Origin: Andalucia godoyi
Lineage: Eukaryota > Discoba > Jakobea > Jakobida > Andaluciidae
Length of the DNA stretch: 64,000 nt
Assembly: GCA_009859145.1 (NCBI GenBank)
Contig: VRVR01000039.1
Span: 7,909 to 71,908, forward strand
Reading direction: 5' to 3'
Within the stretch, counting starts at the first letter, position 1. Every line of letters starts with the position of its first letter. Shown one piece after another: positions 35,344 to 44,369 of the stretch. Position numbers and translations under genes: made by a program. The notes below the pieces were generated by a model that did no database searches, was not told the DNA's origin, and saw only the letters and a program-made list of their open reading frames with translations.

Positions 35344-36996
35344 TTACAGTGTTGAAAAGCCGAACTGGTCGGCAATCTTGTTGGTCGCATCGTCCCACAG
35401 CGTCCATTCCATATGTGTGTAATTTGCGAATACAGACAGAAAACCGTAGACTTCGGACTGCCCTGCTTCCCAGTGTGGAAATGGAGATGGCGGAGGAGGC
35501 GTAATGGGCGCCCCTGCCATGCCGGCAAGGACGTACACGGGTGCAGTGCCGGCGGGTTGGCAGTCATAGTACTTGATAGGGCAGGTGCGCTCGTAAAAAT
35601 GGATATGTGCAGTCAGCACGACGTCCACGTTATACTTGATTGCAACTGGTTCCAAAGCTTCGCGAACGTGATCAAACACTGGACCCTCTGTCTGACTGAC
35701 GTTCTGCGCAGCAGTATAGCCCGGTCTGTGCGAAGCCAGCACTACCCAAGGTGTTTTGGATCGATCGACCTTTGACAGATCATCGTTCAGCCACACGTTC
35801 TGCTCCGATCCCAGTGTGTAATCATGTTCCGAGGAGACCACAGAAAAGTGAATTGGACCGTAATCAAAAGAATACCACCAGCAGTCGTCTCCTCCGTGTT
35901 CCCAAGGCATCCAGAAGCGTCTGCGAACAGGAACACCGCATTCTCCACCAGAATCCATCCCGTAGTCACCCCACGAAGGTCGAAAGCCAAGGCCTGGCCA
36001 GTCATATTCGTGATTTCCAAGAGACATCATCCACGGATACTTGGACGCCATCGGAGAAACTTCGTCGTGGAACAGCGGCCACAGAGACTGCCACCCCATA
36101 GCATAGGAGATATCTCCATTATGGAAGACCATCACATGCTCGTCCGTCGCGTACTCCTGAACGTGCTCCAGAATATGCTCGGACGTGATTCGTGCAGGAC
36201 CGAAATTTGCAGGGTAATATCCACCAACTCCAAGGTCTCCAAATGCGATAACAAGCACGGAGTCCTTTGCAGACACAGGAGGCGTTTGCAACTCATACAG
36301 CGGACTTCCTGATGGAACCCCCTGCGAATGATCGCCCAGCTGATACTCGATCCACAGCCCGACGCCCGCATATTCTGAGATCCGTGCCGCATGGAAATAC
36401 CCGGGAAAATGCCATCCCTTGTTAGTAACGTTTGCCGGCGCTCCGCACATGTCCTCTCTTGCGTACGTTCTTGACAAAAAAGCGTCGACTTGTGTCCACG
36501 GGCACGTCGAGCAGCCGCGCTGCCGATACTGCAGATACGGAGCATAGCCCTCCGAAGCACTCATTGCGCTCGTCCACACGACCAAGATGTCAGATCCATC
36601 AAGCGAGACTCGAGGGGCAAGATGCTCGTTCACATTTGAAAACGACAACAGCAGAGAATGTGCCGCGGCGTCTTCCGCAGACCCGGTGCAGCCAAGCGAA
36701 TACTCGAATCGGTAGGGCTGCAGAATATTCACAATGGAAAAGGTCATGGAACAGGCCCCGGATTTCCAAGTATCGCACTCAGTAACTGGAATGCGAGCCA
36801 GGGATAATAGCGAATCCGCGGGTGAACGGAATACCAAGCAGTCCGTCTCGGATGGCGTGCCGATGCCTTTCCAAGCGACCGTTGCATTCGATCCGCTCCA
36901 TTGCAGCACGGTCGGATCCACGCTCACCGAGGGCTGTCCAACCACAAGCCAAGGCAGCAGTGTCCCCAGCACAATGAACACCGCAAGACACCTCAT
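35344..36996 (-). CDS. Secreted purple acid phosphatase, 550 aa
   Basis: Binuclear-metal phosphoesterase, probably exported or vacuolar. A signal peptide is clear (MRCLAVFIVLGTLLPWLVVG, residues 1-20). Residues about 21-240 are the beta-sandwich domain of plant-type enzymes. The catalytic domain follows with GDLG (253-256), GDISY (294-298), GNHE (327-330), SHRPGY (His423) and AHIHFYER (His464, His466). These supply the expected metal ligands; the usual GHxH is AHIH here. The layout resembles the high-molecular-weight plant enzymes and the group annotated as nucleotide pyrophosphatase/phosphodiesterase (PAP24/27 type). Phosphate scavenging is the likely role. Start is ATG at 36996; there is no intron. 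Confidence 0.94.
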   Translation of the reverse strand: MRCLAVFIVLGTLLPWLVVGQPSVSVDPTVLQWSGSNATVAWKGIGTPSETDCLVFRSPADSLLSLARIPVTECDTWKSGACSMTFSIVNILQPYRFEYSLGCTGSAEDAAAHSLLLSFSNVNEHLAPRVSLDGSDILVVWTSAMSASEGYAPYLQYRQRGCSTCPWTQVDAFLSRTYAREDMCGAPANVTNKGWHFPGYFHAARISEYAGVGLWIEYQLGDHSQGVPSGSPLYELQTPPVSAKDSVLVIAFGDLGVGGYYPANFGPARITSEHILEHVQEYATDEHVMVFHNGDISYAMGWQSLWPLFHDEVSPMASKYPWMMSLGNHEYDWPGLGFRPSWGDYGMDSGGECGVPVRRRFWMPWEHGGDDCWWYSFDYGPIHFSVVSSEHDYTLGSEQNVWLNDDLSKVDRSKTPWVVLASHRPGYTAAQNVSQTEGPVFDHVREALEPVAIKYNVDVVLTAHIHFYERTCPIKYYDCQPAGTAPVYVLAGMAGAPITPPPPSPFPHWEAGQSEVYGFLSVFANYTHMEWTLWDDATNKIADQFGFSTL

Positions 36997-37926
36997 GCAA
37001 GCACGCTTTCCTTGTCTCTACTTGTATCCCTCTTTTTTTATATTTAATATTAAAAAAACCTCGTGCGCGATGACGAAACCCTCGGAACCCGTTTGGTCAG
37101 CACGAGGTCGTTGAATAATATAACACGTCATTGTCATGCATACGGAAGTAGGCATAAACAGACACGGTCGATACTGGCCGACTCTAGCACGTTTGCTTCA
37201 CACGGGAATTCGTGCTTACGCACGCTCGGCCAGAATTCAGCCGGTGGCACACGCTCCGCATTTTCGACACTCTTTAACGCAGCATCCGTAGCCATCTGTT
37301 CTATCATTCGTTGGTTCCACTTTATTAATTCAAATATGGGCGTGAGCGCGCTGGGATGACGCATTCGCCTACGCCTACGCCGCTCGATACAGGGCCTCCT
37401 AGGTCCCGCAGACCTCCTAAGAGATCACGTGTCACTGCGCCTACCGCCTCTTCCTCTCGCATCTCCAGTTGCATCAATCGCTGCAACTGAGGACACGAAA
37501 GCGCCTGCTGCTGCTAGGGCCGTCAGAATCAAAATGCACCCTTCTCAGGAACAACGTGAGGCGTGTTGGGGCCTATCCCCTTCGCGGCAACGGGATGCAA
37601 GATTGAAGATGCATGTCTATTCGTAGATATGCATGTTCAGTGTACAATGTAGGCGATGGATGCACCACCTTACAGCAGGTGCGGGCGTTGCGCGCAGAGG
37701 CGTTAAAATCTCCGACTCCGTCAGCAAACGTCCGACTTTTCCCCGACTTTCTGTTTTGATTCTTGATTCTCTATCTTCCCTCTCTTTTGTCGTTGTTGTT
37801 GTTGTTTTGTTTGTTTGTTAGTTCGTTTGTTTGTTGTTGCTCCAGCCGAGGTTCCATTTTTGCAGCTGATTTTGCTTTCGATTTTTTAAATTCTTTAAAT
37901 TCTTCTTTGGGTTGGGATTGTTCGAC
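36997..37926. other. 0.9 kb gene-free region with a dispersed 19-mer
   Basis: Divergent region between the phosphatase gene and the two-exon gene. It holds a small inverted repeat GGGG-CCTAT-CCCC near 37568 and AGTGTACAATGTAGGCGAT at 37639-37657, which recurs exactly at 49875-49893. The part before the two-exon gene is T/GTT-rich. No coding region or RNA gene recognised. Confidence 0.5.
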
Positions 37927-38727
37927 ATGCAAGACGACGCGGGGCAGCATCCTCGTTGGCATATCCCCCGAAAACACAGGGTCCCGACGGAATCAAACAC
38001 GGATCATTTCGGCAGGAATTTTGGCGACTTCTTCTCCAGTATGGCCTCCGTTTCATTGTCTTTTATTTGTCTTTTATTTTGATTTTCTTCATGCAAGGAT
38101 GGTGTACTTACTCTTTGGTCCGTAGCCAATCCTGCAAGCAGTGCGATTGCGGGAAACTCGAAGCGTCATTTTGCAAGCCAGACGTCAGAAGAGGCGTCTT
38201 GGAAGCCCACACTGCGTATGGTCCCGGCAGTGCATCATGAGGATCGGCCGACGGGAAAGCGCAGTCTGCACTCCAGAGCGTCGTCGTTTGCTTCGCAGTC
38301 TTCGAAGAAAATGGTCCCCGAAGCAAATCACCAGAACTTCGATCCTCCAAGCATCCCTGTAAAGAGAAAAGTGCTGAATGACGAGGGCTCGCGAGTGCAC
38401 GAGGGTCGGTCGGAGGAGACTGTACTCGAAAACGCAATGTCGCGGAAGAGCGGGGTGTCGGACCCTAGAAACGGAATTCCAGCTTCAAGACCTGGTGACA
38501 AGTCTTATGCGCACCCAGAGGCATCGCCGTCCTTTTTTGCGCAAGAGGGAATTGTGCCGCAGAGTTCATTTGGGATGACACGACAGTCTCTCACCAGCAC
38601 GTCGGTTCCTCTTGCGACAACTCCCACAAGAGGAGTCGCATTTTCGGATAGAATACAAAAGGAACGGCATGACCAGGAACGGATGGATGTCAAAGGTTTG
38701 GATGACTGGAAACCTGCCCCTCGGTGA
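37927..38727 (+). CDS. Two-exon gene for a disordered basic protein, 237 aa (predicted join 37927-38038, 38126-38727)
   Basis: The second exon is an open frame with no good start of its own except an internal ATG at 38218. Upstream, a frame beginning at ATG 37927 runs to 38038. Joining across an 87-nt intron (GTATGG at 38039; branch-like TACTTAC and acceptor CCGTAG ending at 38125) gives one continuous frame of 237 codons. The product is polar, rich in Ser, Arg, Lys, Glu and Pro, without hydrophobic core, membrane span or known motif. It ends in ERMDVKGLDDWKPAPR. Function unknown. The exon join is my inference. If it is wrong, the minimal coding part is 38218-38727 (169 aa). Confidence 0.5.
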
Positions 38728-38998
38728 CAGCCATGATCCGCAGAGAGAAAAACAAACCAGACAATAGCAATCATAAAGTAAGAAGAAGAAGAAAAATCAA
38801 ATTGAATCATTTCTGCACACGCTCTTCTCCGCTCGCCGGAGGCGGAACACTTCATTACTTTTTTTTTTTTTTGGAATAAATATTACTCGAGTAAGAACGT
38901 CTGAAGCACTCCTCCGTGCCAACAGCTCTGAATAATATAATAATAATCGTAAATTCGTCATTTCGAAAAAAAGAAAAAAACTGAAAAAAGAATAGTCG

Positions 38999-40501
38999 TC
39001 ATGTCCCGGTTTCCCGCAAAGCATCCACGATCTGGGCTGCCGTCAGCAATGGGAAGTATAATTGCAGCTCCAGCGCCCTCTTTGAGAGAACACCGATCTT
39101 GGGACCTTGGGGAATACCAAGAGCAGCCGAAATGTCTTTCCCGCTGACGAGCGGCTTCATGTTGTAGACATCGGATAGGTGCTCGTGCTCTGCGTAATCA
39201 AGCAAACTCAGGAACCAGGCCTCGGAAGAATCTCCATGAAGCATGCAGTCGGCACAGGCAACAACCACGGCGCATCTCCAAGACGAACCACAAATTCGAA
39301 TCATCATCGCAACGCTCAATCGGTCAAATGGCACGTGATCTCGCTTCCATGCTAATATCACATCGGCAGCATCGTGGATCCGTGCACACTCCTCAGTATC
39401 TCGGCCTCGAAACTTCAGTGCGTCCTTCAGCACGAAGGATGTGGAGGACAGCAGCTTCCCCTTTCCATCTAGAAATCCCATTTTAGCTCTGTGGACGTAC
39501 CACGTCAACAACGCCAGATACAGAATCTTCTGTTCTTCTTGCGAGGCAACAGCCGGCCATTTCGATAGACCTTGAATAAACAGCGGATGCATTCGCTGCT
39601 CCACAAACTGGAGCAAGTTGATAGTGTACTCCGCATATTCATCAAAGTTCACTTGTGCCTGCTGATCTTCGGTAGGATAGCAGGGAAACACAATGCTCCA
39701 AATCCCAAACTCTCGCAAAAGACGCGTCACCATTGACATGGTGGAGCTTTTCAGCATTCCCTCCAGTTCCGCACCGATCCGTTCTCGCGATATCTTGTGC
39801 AGGAGAGCCTCGTGACACTCGGGTAGTTTGGCAGCAGTCACGATCTCCGGTACGATATCAAAGTGAAATCGCGACGAGAACCGCACAGCACGCAGCACGC
39901 GAAGAGGATCATCCAAGAATGTCTCTCTCGGTGCGAGTGGAGTTCGCAGCACACCCTGTTTTAGATCCGCCAACCCTGTTCCCACAAAGTCTTCCACCGC
40001 CTCTGTCGCAAGATTAAAAAACATTGAGTTGATTGTGAAATCGCGTCGCATTGCGTCTTCCACCGGAGTTCCAATCCGGACGATTGGAATCCGCGAGTTT
40101 GCAGTGTACTCCTCTGCTCGGAGATGCACAAAATCAATCCAATGATTGCACAGCTTCATGGTCGCCGTCTCGAGATGCTTCGACTGTTCTGGATTGCTCG
40201 CAATCACTCCAATCTGGTGCGTCGGAAGCCCCGTGTGGGCCAGATACTTGTTGACGTACTCTGCAAAGTCCTTCCCCATCATGTTGTCCAGAGCAATATC
40301 AATGTCGTCGCACGACCTTCCTAGCAGCTTGTCTCGCACCCAACCGCCCGCAACCCGCATCGTCGCCGACAGCTTAAAATGCGTGTTCACCGACTGTAAA
40401 AGACCAAACACTTGGCGCTCGCTTTCTGTCAAGCTGATAGACATTGGTGGCTGATGGACTCGTCGATACACCAAACTGATTCCTCGCCCAAATAATAACA
40501 T
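38999..40501 (-). CDS. CCA1: CCA-adding tRNA nucleotidyltransferase, 500 aa
   Basis: Adds the 3'-terminal CCA to tRNAs. Class II enzyme: GGWVRD at residues 52-57, the catalytic DDIDIA at 65-70 (Asp66 and Asp68 are the likely metal ligands), then RRDFTINSMF and the nucleotide-binding DDPLRVLRAVRF helix near 195-210. Length is right for the eukaryotic enzyme. Two in-frame ATGs matter: Met1 at 40501 adds a basic, acid-free segment (MLLFGRGISLVYRR) suitable as a mitochondrial presequence. Met20 at 40444 gives a cytosolic/nuclear form. Yeast Cca1 uses alternative starts in this way, so dual targeting is plausible. It shares the tRNA maturation theme with the TSEN2-like gene at 20.5 kb. Confidence 0.94.
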   Translation of the reverse strand: MLLFGRGISLVYRRVHQPPMSISLTESERQVFGLLQSVNTHFKLSATMRVAGGWVRDKLLGRSCDDIDIALDNMMGKDFAEYVNKYLAHTGLPTHQIGVIASNPEQSKHLETATMKLCNHWIDFVHLRAEEYTANSRIPIVRIGTPVEDAMRRDFTINSMFFNLATEAVEDFVGTGLADLKQGVLRTPLAPRETFLDDPLRVLRAVRFSSRFHFDIVPEIVTAAKLPECHEALLHKISRERIGAELEGMLKSSTMSMVTRLLREFGIWSIVFPCYPTEDQQAQVNFDEYAEYTINLLQFVEQRMHPLFIQGLSKWPAVASQEEQKILYLALLTWYVHRAKMGFLDGKGKLLSSTSFVLKDALKFRGRDTEECARIHDAADVILAWKRDHVPFDRLSVAMMIRICGSSWRCAVVVACADCMLHGDSSEAWFLSLLDYAEHEHLSDVYNMKPLVSGKDISAALGIPQGPKIGVLSKRALELQLYFPLLTAAQIVDALRETGT

Positions 40502-40592
40502 GCACTGAAAACAGAACCTCCGGCGAAACGCAAGAGATGAATGGGGGGAAAAATAAAATAATAAAACAAATCCTTTTTAATTTATTATTATT

Positions 40593-40623
<31 letters not shown>

Positions 40624-40949
40624 AATTAAAAAGAATGCTCTTGCCTTCACCATCGCCTTCACCTTTCTCCGTCGCCTTCATCACATACCGCATGTAAATC
40701 GACATTTCTTTTTTTGCGTGTTCCAGTGCCATACTCGACTGCACTCGACTGACCTCAACTGAACGATAAAAAATTGTCGCTCTCTTTCTTTCTTTGGCTT
40801 TCTTCATTCTTGTTAATTCATGTATTAATTTCTTAATTCTTTTCTGTTTTATTTTAATATTAATATAACGTCATTAAATTTGACGAGTCTCTTGCTACGA
40901 TTGCAGATTGGCTTCTGCAGAGCGGTGCAAAGTCGCGGAAGGAACACGG
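40502..40949. other. AT-rich divergent promoter with (TAA)n
   Basis: Shared upstream region of the CCA enzyme and SF3B3. A TAA/TTA trinucleotide array fills 40582-40621. An acceptor-like GATTGCAG ends at 40906, 43 nt before the SF3B3 ATG. No gene. Confidence 0.6.
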
Positions 40950-43900
40950 ATGGATAATTTAAGTCTTGCGCATTTCCCGCTGGTCCCGTCCCGCAGGTTT
41001 ACGTGCGCTGTGTTTGGGTCGTTTTCTGCGCCGAAGCGTGCTGAAATTGCTGCTGGAGTCGATGCGCATCTTCAGTTGTGGCGGATCGACTCCGCGGGGA
41101 AAGTGCGACTTGTGTTGTCGGTCAATGTCTATGCAGTCGTCCGAAGCATTGTCGCACTGCGTCTCGGAGGCGACAAGAGGGAGGTCGTCGCTCTTGGGAC
41201 AGACTCGGGATGTTTTGTCGTCTTTGAATTCTCAGGAAGTCAAGTCACCCGCCTGTGCTGCGAGCCGCTGTGCAGAAGCGGGTTACGCCGTCAGTCACCT
41301 GGATTCTGCATGGTTGCGGATCCCAGAGGACGCGCAGTGTTCACGGCAGGCGTCGAGCGAGATCGCTACATGTTCTTGCTCAGTCGTGACTCCACGGGGC
41401 GCTTCTCCGTGTCGAGTCCTGCAGAATTCCATGAGGATAATGCAATCGTGGTGGATGCCGCTGCGTTGGAGACTGGATATGATAATCCGTTGTTTGCGTC
41501 TTTGGAAATTCGAAGACGCGCCCCAGCCCCAGCTGCAGTCCCAGGCTCGCTCCAGGTCCCGATCCCAGACATCACCGTCTCCACGTTTCTGGTGATCTAC
41601 GAATTTGACCTTGGCTTGAACCGCATGTCCGAAAAGTATCAGTTTCCGGTCCCGGATAACTCTCATAGACTGTGCGCACATCCAGTAGAAGGTGTCGTAG
41701 TCTGCGCTCCACACTGCATGTCGTATTTCTCCTCGTTCACTTCCGAACCGCGTCGCATGCACATTCCCGAGGTGGCCTGGTTTTCGAGTGTTGTGACAAT
41801 GCGCGCAGGTTCCGGTGTTTCCTTCATTGTCCAAAGCGAGGATGCCTTTACCTGGGCTGTCCGATTTTCGTCTGACCTGTCTACTGCACGCTCTTTTTGT
41901 ATCCCAAATGTACCAAGAAGCTTAGTGTTTTGCTCATCGAAAAGTGGTCTGCTTTTTTGCTGTGCGGAACTCGGCCACCATGCGCTTCTGCAGGTGGATT
42001 TGGAGAATAACGGATCAGTAGCGGAGTCTCTCGTCCTGGATCGGATTCCTTCGTTCTCGCCGTTGTTGGATCTAAGCGTCGATGGCAATGACAACAGCTT
42101 GCTGTTGCTGCATGCGGTGGATGGTTCAAACTCGGCACTCACGAAGCTGCGATTAGGAGTTGGAGTCTCGGAAATTGCAGCTGCCGAAATGCCACAGCGT
42201 CCACGAGGTGTGTGGTTTGTGGATTCCTTTATTGTTGTGACGTTCGCCGATAGTACGATTGTGCTCGAGGTTGGAGAAACCGTCGAACAGACATCCAACC
42301 ACAAGTTTATTGAGGAGCAGACTACCATTGCCTGTCACAAGTTGCTAAATGGTGTGCTGCAGGTCACGGCTACGGGACTGCGAATCATATGGAATGACAG
42401 CTCGGTTTACTCGTGGACTGTTCCTGCAGGTTCGCAAATTTCTCATGCTACAGGGTGCGGGCTACAGGTGCTGGTTACAACAACAGCGCAGACTATGTTT
42501 GTGTTTGATGTGGACCATGTATCGAATGTTGTTTCGCGAATTTTGTCTCATCGACTTGAACAGCAATCCATTGTATCCTGCCTAGCACTAGGACCTTCGG
42601 CTCCTGGAAAGCGAAAGTCATTGTATGGGTGCGTGGGCTTCGCGGACGGCACGGTCCGGACAATGACACTGCAGGATATCGAGTTTTCTGTCGTCTCTCG
42701 TGTAGCATTGCCCAATCAGTGCGATCCGGTGTCTCTATGTCTCTGGAGGAACGTGCTGTGCATTGGAACGAACAGCGGGGTGTTGGTGTGCTGCGATTTC
42801 AATGCATCCACCGGAGGTCTGTCCAATCTCGAGTCTCACGTGGTTGGCGACACCCCAGTGTCTGTGAAAATCATGAAGTGGGCTTCCGAAGAATTCGTCA
42901 TGGTGCTTTCAAACAAGGTTTGGATGTACTCCGATACGCTCGCCACAAGCTTCTATCCAAACAGTGCAGCTTTTGTGGATGCATCTCCAGACACTGGTAG
43001 TGAAGAGGACGAGACTTCGGGCAGTGATATCATCGTCGCTTCCGAGGTGGACCAGAGACAGAGTGAAGGGCTGTTTTTGATTCCAATGGTTGTTGATTTT
43101 ACTATGAATGATATTTGTGCGTTTTCTTCCTCTCAGTCTGATGAGTTATCGTGCGTCTCAGTTTCACACAATGACAACATATTACGAATATTCACATTGC
43201 TGAAATCGGATAATCCGTATCACGTGGTTTCCGAAATCTCCATCACTGGATCTGCCCGAAAATTCCGTTTTCTCTCCGACCCGCAGTGCAGTATTGCTGC
43301 AGTGACGAGTGTCGCGCACGCTGACCAATATGTTTTGTCGATTTGTCGCATTCCAGATCAAGTCGTCTCGTGCACCGAACCCTTTCCTGCCGGATATTCT
43401 ATTTCGGCCCTTGCTTTTGATACGACGGCATCTGGCTGCATCTTGTTTGTCGCTACGAACAATGGAACGGACGGCCGTTCTTTCGTTCGAACATTATTGG
43501 TTTCCTCGAAAGGCGCATTGTCTGTGATACACGATACCGCTCTGGATTCCGGAGAGGTCACTGCACTCTCTGTGGTCAACGGCCTAGTGATTGCTGCCGT
43601 GGGTACAACAGTCCGGTTGTACTCAGTTGGGAAATCGAAACTTCTCAGAATATCAGAGCGTCGCAACGCCACTCCGGGTAAAATCGTCGCTATTTGCGTT
43701 TTAGACGATGCGACGTTCGCTCTGTCCGATGTTCGGGAGGGATTCTTTGTTTACAAGTACGACGCGACAGACCATTCACTGTATTGCCTTGCGAATTCGA
43801 TTGGTGCACATTTTGTGTCGTGTGCATGCGCTGTTGACGGCATTTCTGTGGCGAGCGGTGATAAGTTCGGAAACGTTCTTCTGAGTCGTGTGGCCATGCA

Positions 43901-44366
43901 TGCAAATGACATGGGTAAAAAGGAAGATACCTCAGAAGAGAGCTCTACGTGGCAAGGAGGAGCGTGGGATATTCGTCAGCCGATAGAACCTGTTGCTGCT
44001 TTTTACTTGGGAGATGTCTTGACTTCCATTAAGAAAAGCAGGATCGGACGGTATGAGACGGCTCTCATTTATTCCACGATTGGAGGATCCATCGGGGTGC
44101 TCGTCCCGTTTCAGAAGCAGTCCGAAGCTGCACTGTTCCAATCCGTCGAGATGCTGATGAATGGATTGCGAAGCGCCGCGTCTGGCATGTCCCACTTGAA
44201 GTTTCGCGGGAAGTATGCCCCTTCAAAAGCAGTTGTCGACACTGAGTTTTGCAGCAGCATTTCCGCATTTCCATCGACGGCTTTGCGGCGTTTGGAAGCT
44301 GAACTTGGCGTCCAGCATCGGCAAGTGTCGGCAAAGTTGCACGAGATGAGATCGAAACTGTTGTGA
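40950..44366 (+). CDS. SF3B3: Splicing factor 3B subunit 3 (SF3B3/SAP130/Rse1)
   Basis: Large beta-propeller scaffold of the U2 snRNP SF3b complex, needed for branch-site recognition. It is 1138 aa from the first ATG of the frame (the human protein has about 1217). The N-terminus aligns with the family (MDNLSLAHFPL, then AVFGSFSAPKRAEI). Later family strings include VNVYAVVRSI, SDSG-like GTDSGCFVVFEF, ENPLFASLE-type at about 190, GETVEQ in the middle and GGSIGVLVPF near residue 1050. The C-terminus has RRLEAELG and LHEMRSKLL in the usual places. DDB1 and CPSF160 share the three-propeller fold, but these strings point to SF3B3. Its presence implies spliceosomal introns despite the intron-poor genes here. 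Its stop lies 3 nt from the stop of the converging WDR60 gene. Confidence 0.93.
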   Translation: MDNLSLAHFPLVPSRRFTCAVFGSFSAPKRAEIAAGVDAHLQLWRIDSAGKVRLVLSVNVYAVVRSIVALRLGGDKREVVALGTDSGCFVVFEFSGSQVTRLCCEPLCRSGLRRQSPGFCMVADPRGRAVFTAGVERDRYMFLLSRDSTGRFSVSSPAEFHEDNAIVVDAAALETGYDNPLFASLEIRRRAPAPAAVPGSLQVPIPDITVSTFLVIYEFDLGLNRMSEKYQFPVPDNSHRLCAHPVEGVVVCAPHCMSYFSSFTSEPRRMHIPEVAWFSSVVTMRAGSGVSFIVQSEDAFTWAVRFSSDLSTARSFCIPNVPRSLVFCSSKSGLLFCCAELGHHALLQVDLENNGSVAESLVLDRIPSFSPLLDLSVDGNDNSLLLLHAVDGSNSALTKLRLGVGVSEIAAAEMPQRPRGVWFVDSFIVVTFADSTIVLEVGETVEQTSNHKFIEEQTTIACHKLLNGVLQVTATGLRIIWNDSSVYSWTVPAGSQISHATGCGLQVLVTTTAQTMFVFDVDHVSNVVSRILSHRLEQQSIVSCLALGPSAPGKRKSLYGCVGFADGTVRTMTLQDIEFSVVSRVALPNQCDPVSLCLWRNVLCIGTNSGVLVCCDFNASTGGLSNLESHVVGDTPVSVKIMKWASEEFVMVLSNKVWMYSDTLATSFYPNSAAFVDASPDTGSEEDETSGSDIIVASEVDQRQSEGLFLIPMVVDFTMNDICAFSSSQSDELSCVSVSHNDNILRIFTLLKSDNPYHVVSEISITGSARKFRFLSDPQCSIAAVTSVAHADQYVLSICRIPDQVVSCTEPFPAGYSISALAFDTTASGCILFVATNNGTDGRSFVRTLLVSSKGALSVIHDTALDSGEVTALSVVNGLVIAAVGTTVRLYSVGKSKLLRISERRNATPGKIVAICVLDDATFALSDVREGFFVYKYDATDHSLYCLANSIGAHFVSCACAVDGISVASGDKFGNVLLSRVAMHANDMGKKEDTSEESSTWQGGAWDIRQPIEPVAAFYLGDVLTSIKKSRIGRYETALIYSTIGGSIGVLVPFQKQSEAALFQSVEMLMNGLRSAASGMSHLKFRGKYAPSKAVVDTEFCSSISAFPSTALRRLEAELGVQHRQVSAKLHEMRSKLL

Positions 44367-44369
44367 GGA

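Noticed and set aside
40908-40949. Longer N-terminus for SF3B3 starting at 40908
   Set aside because: That codon is TTG; the first ATG at 40950 gives the N-terminus that matches the family.
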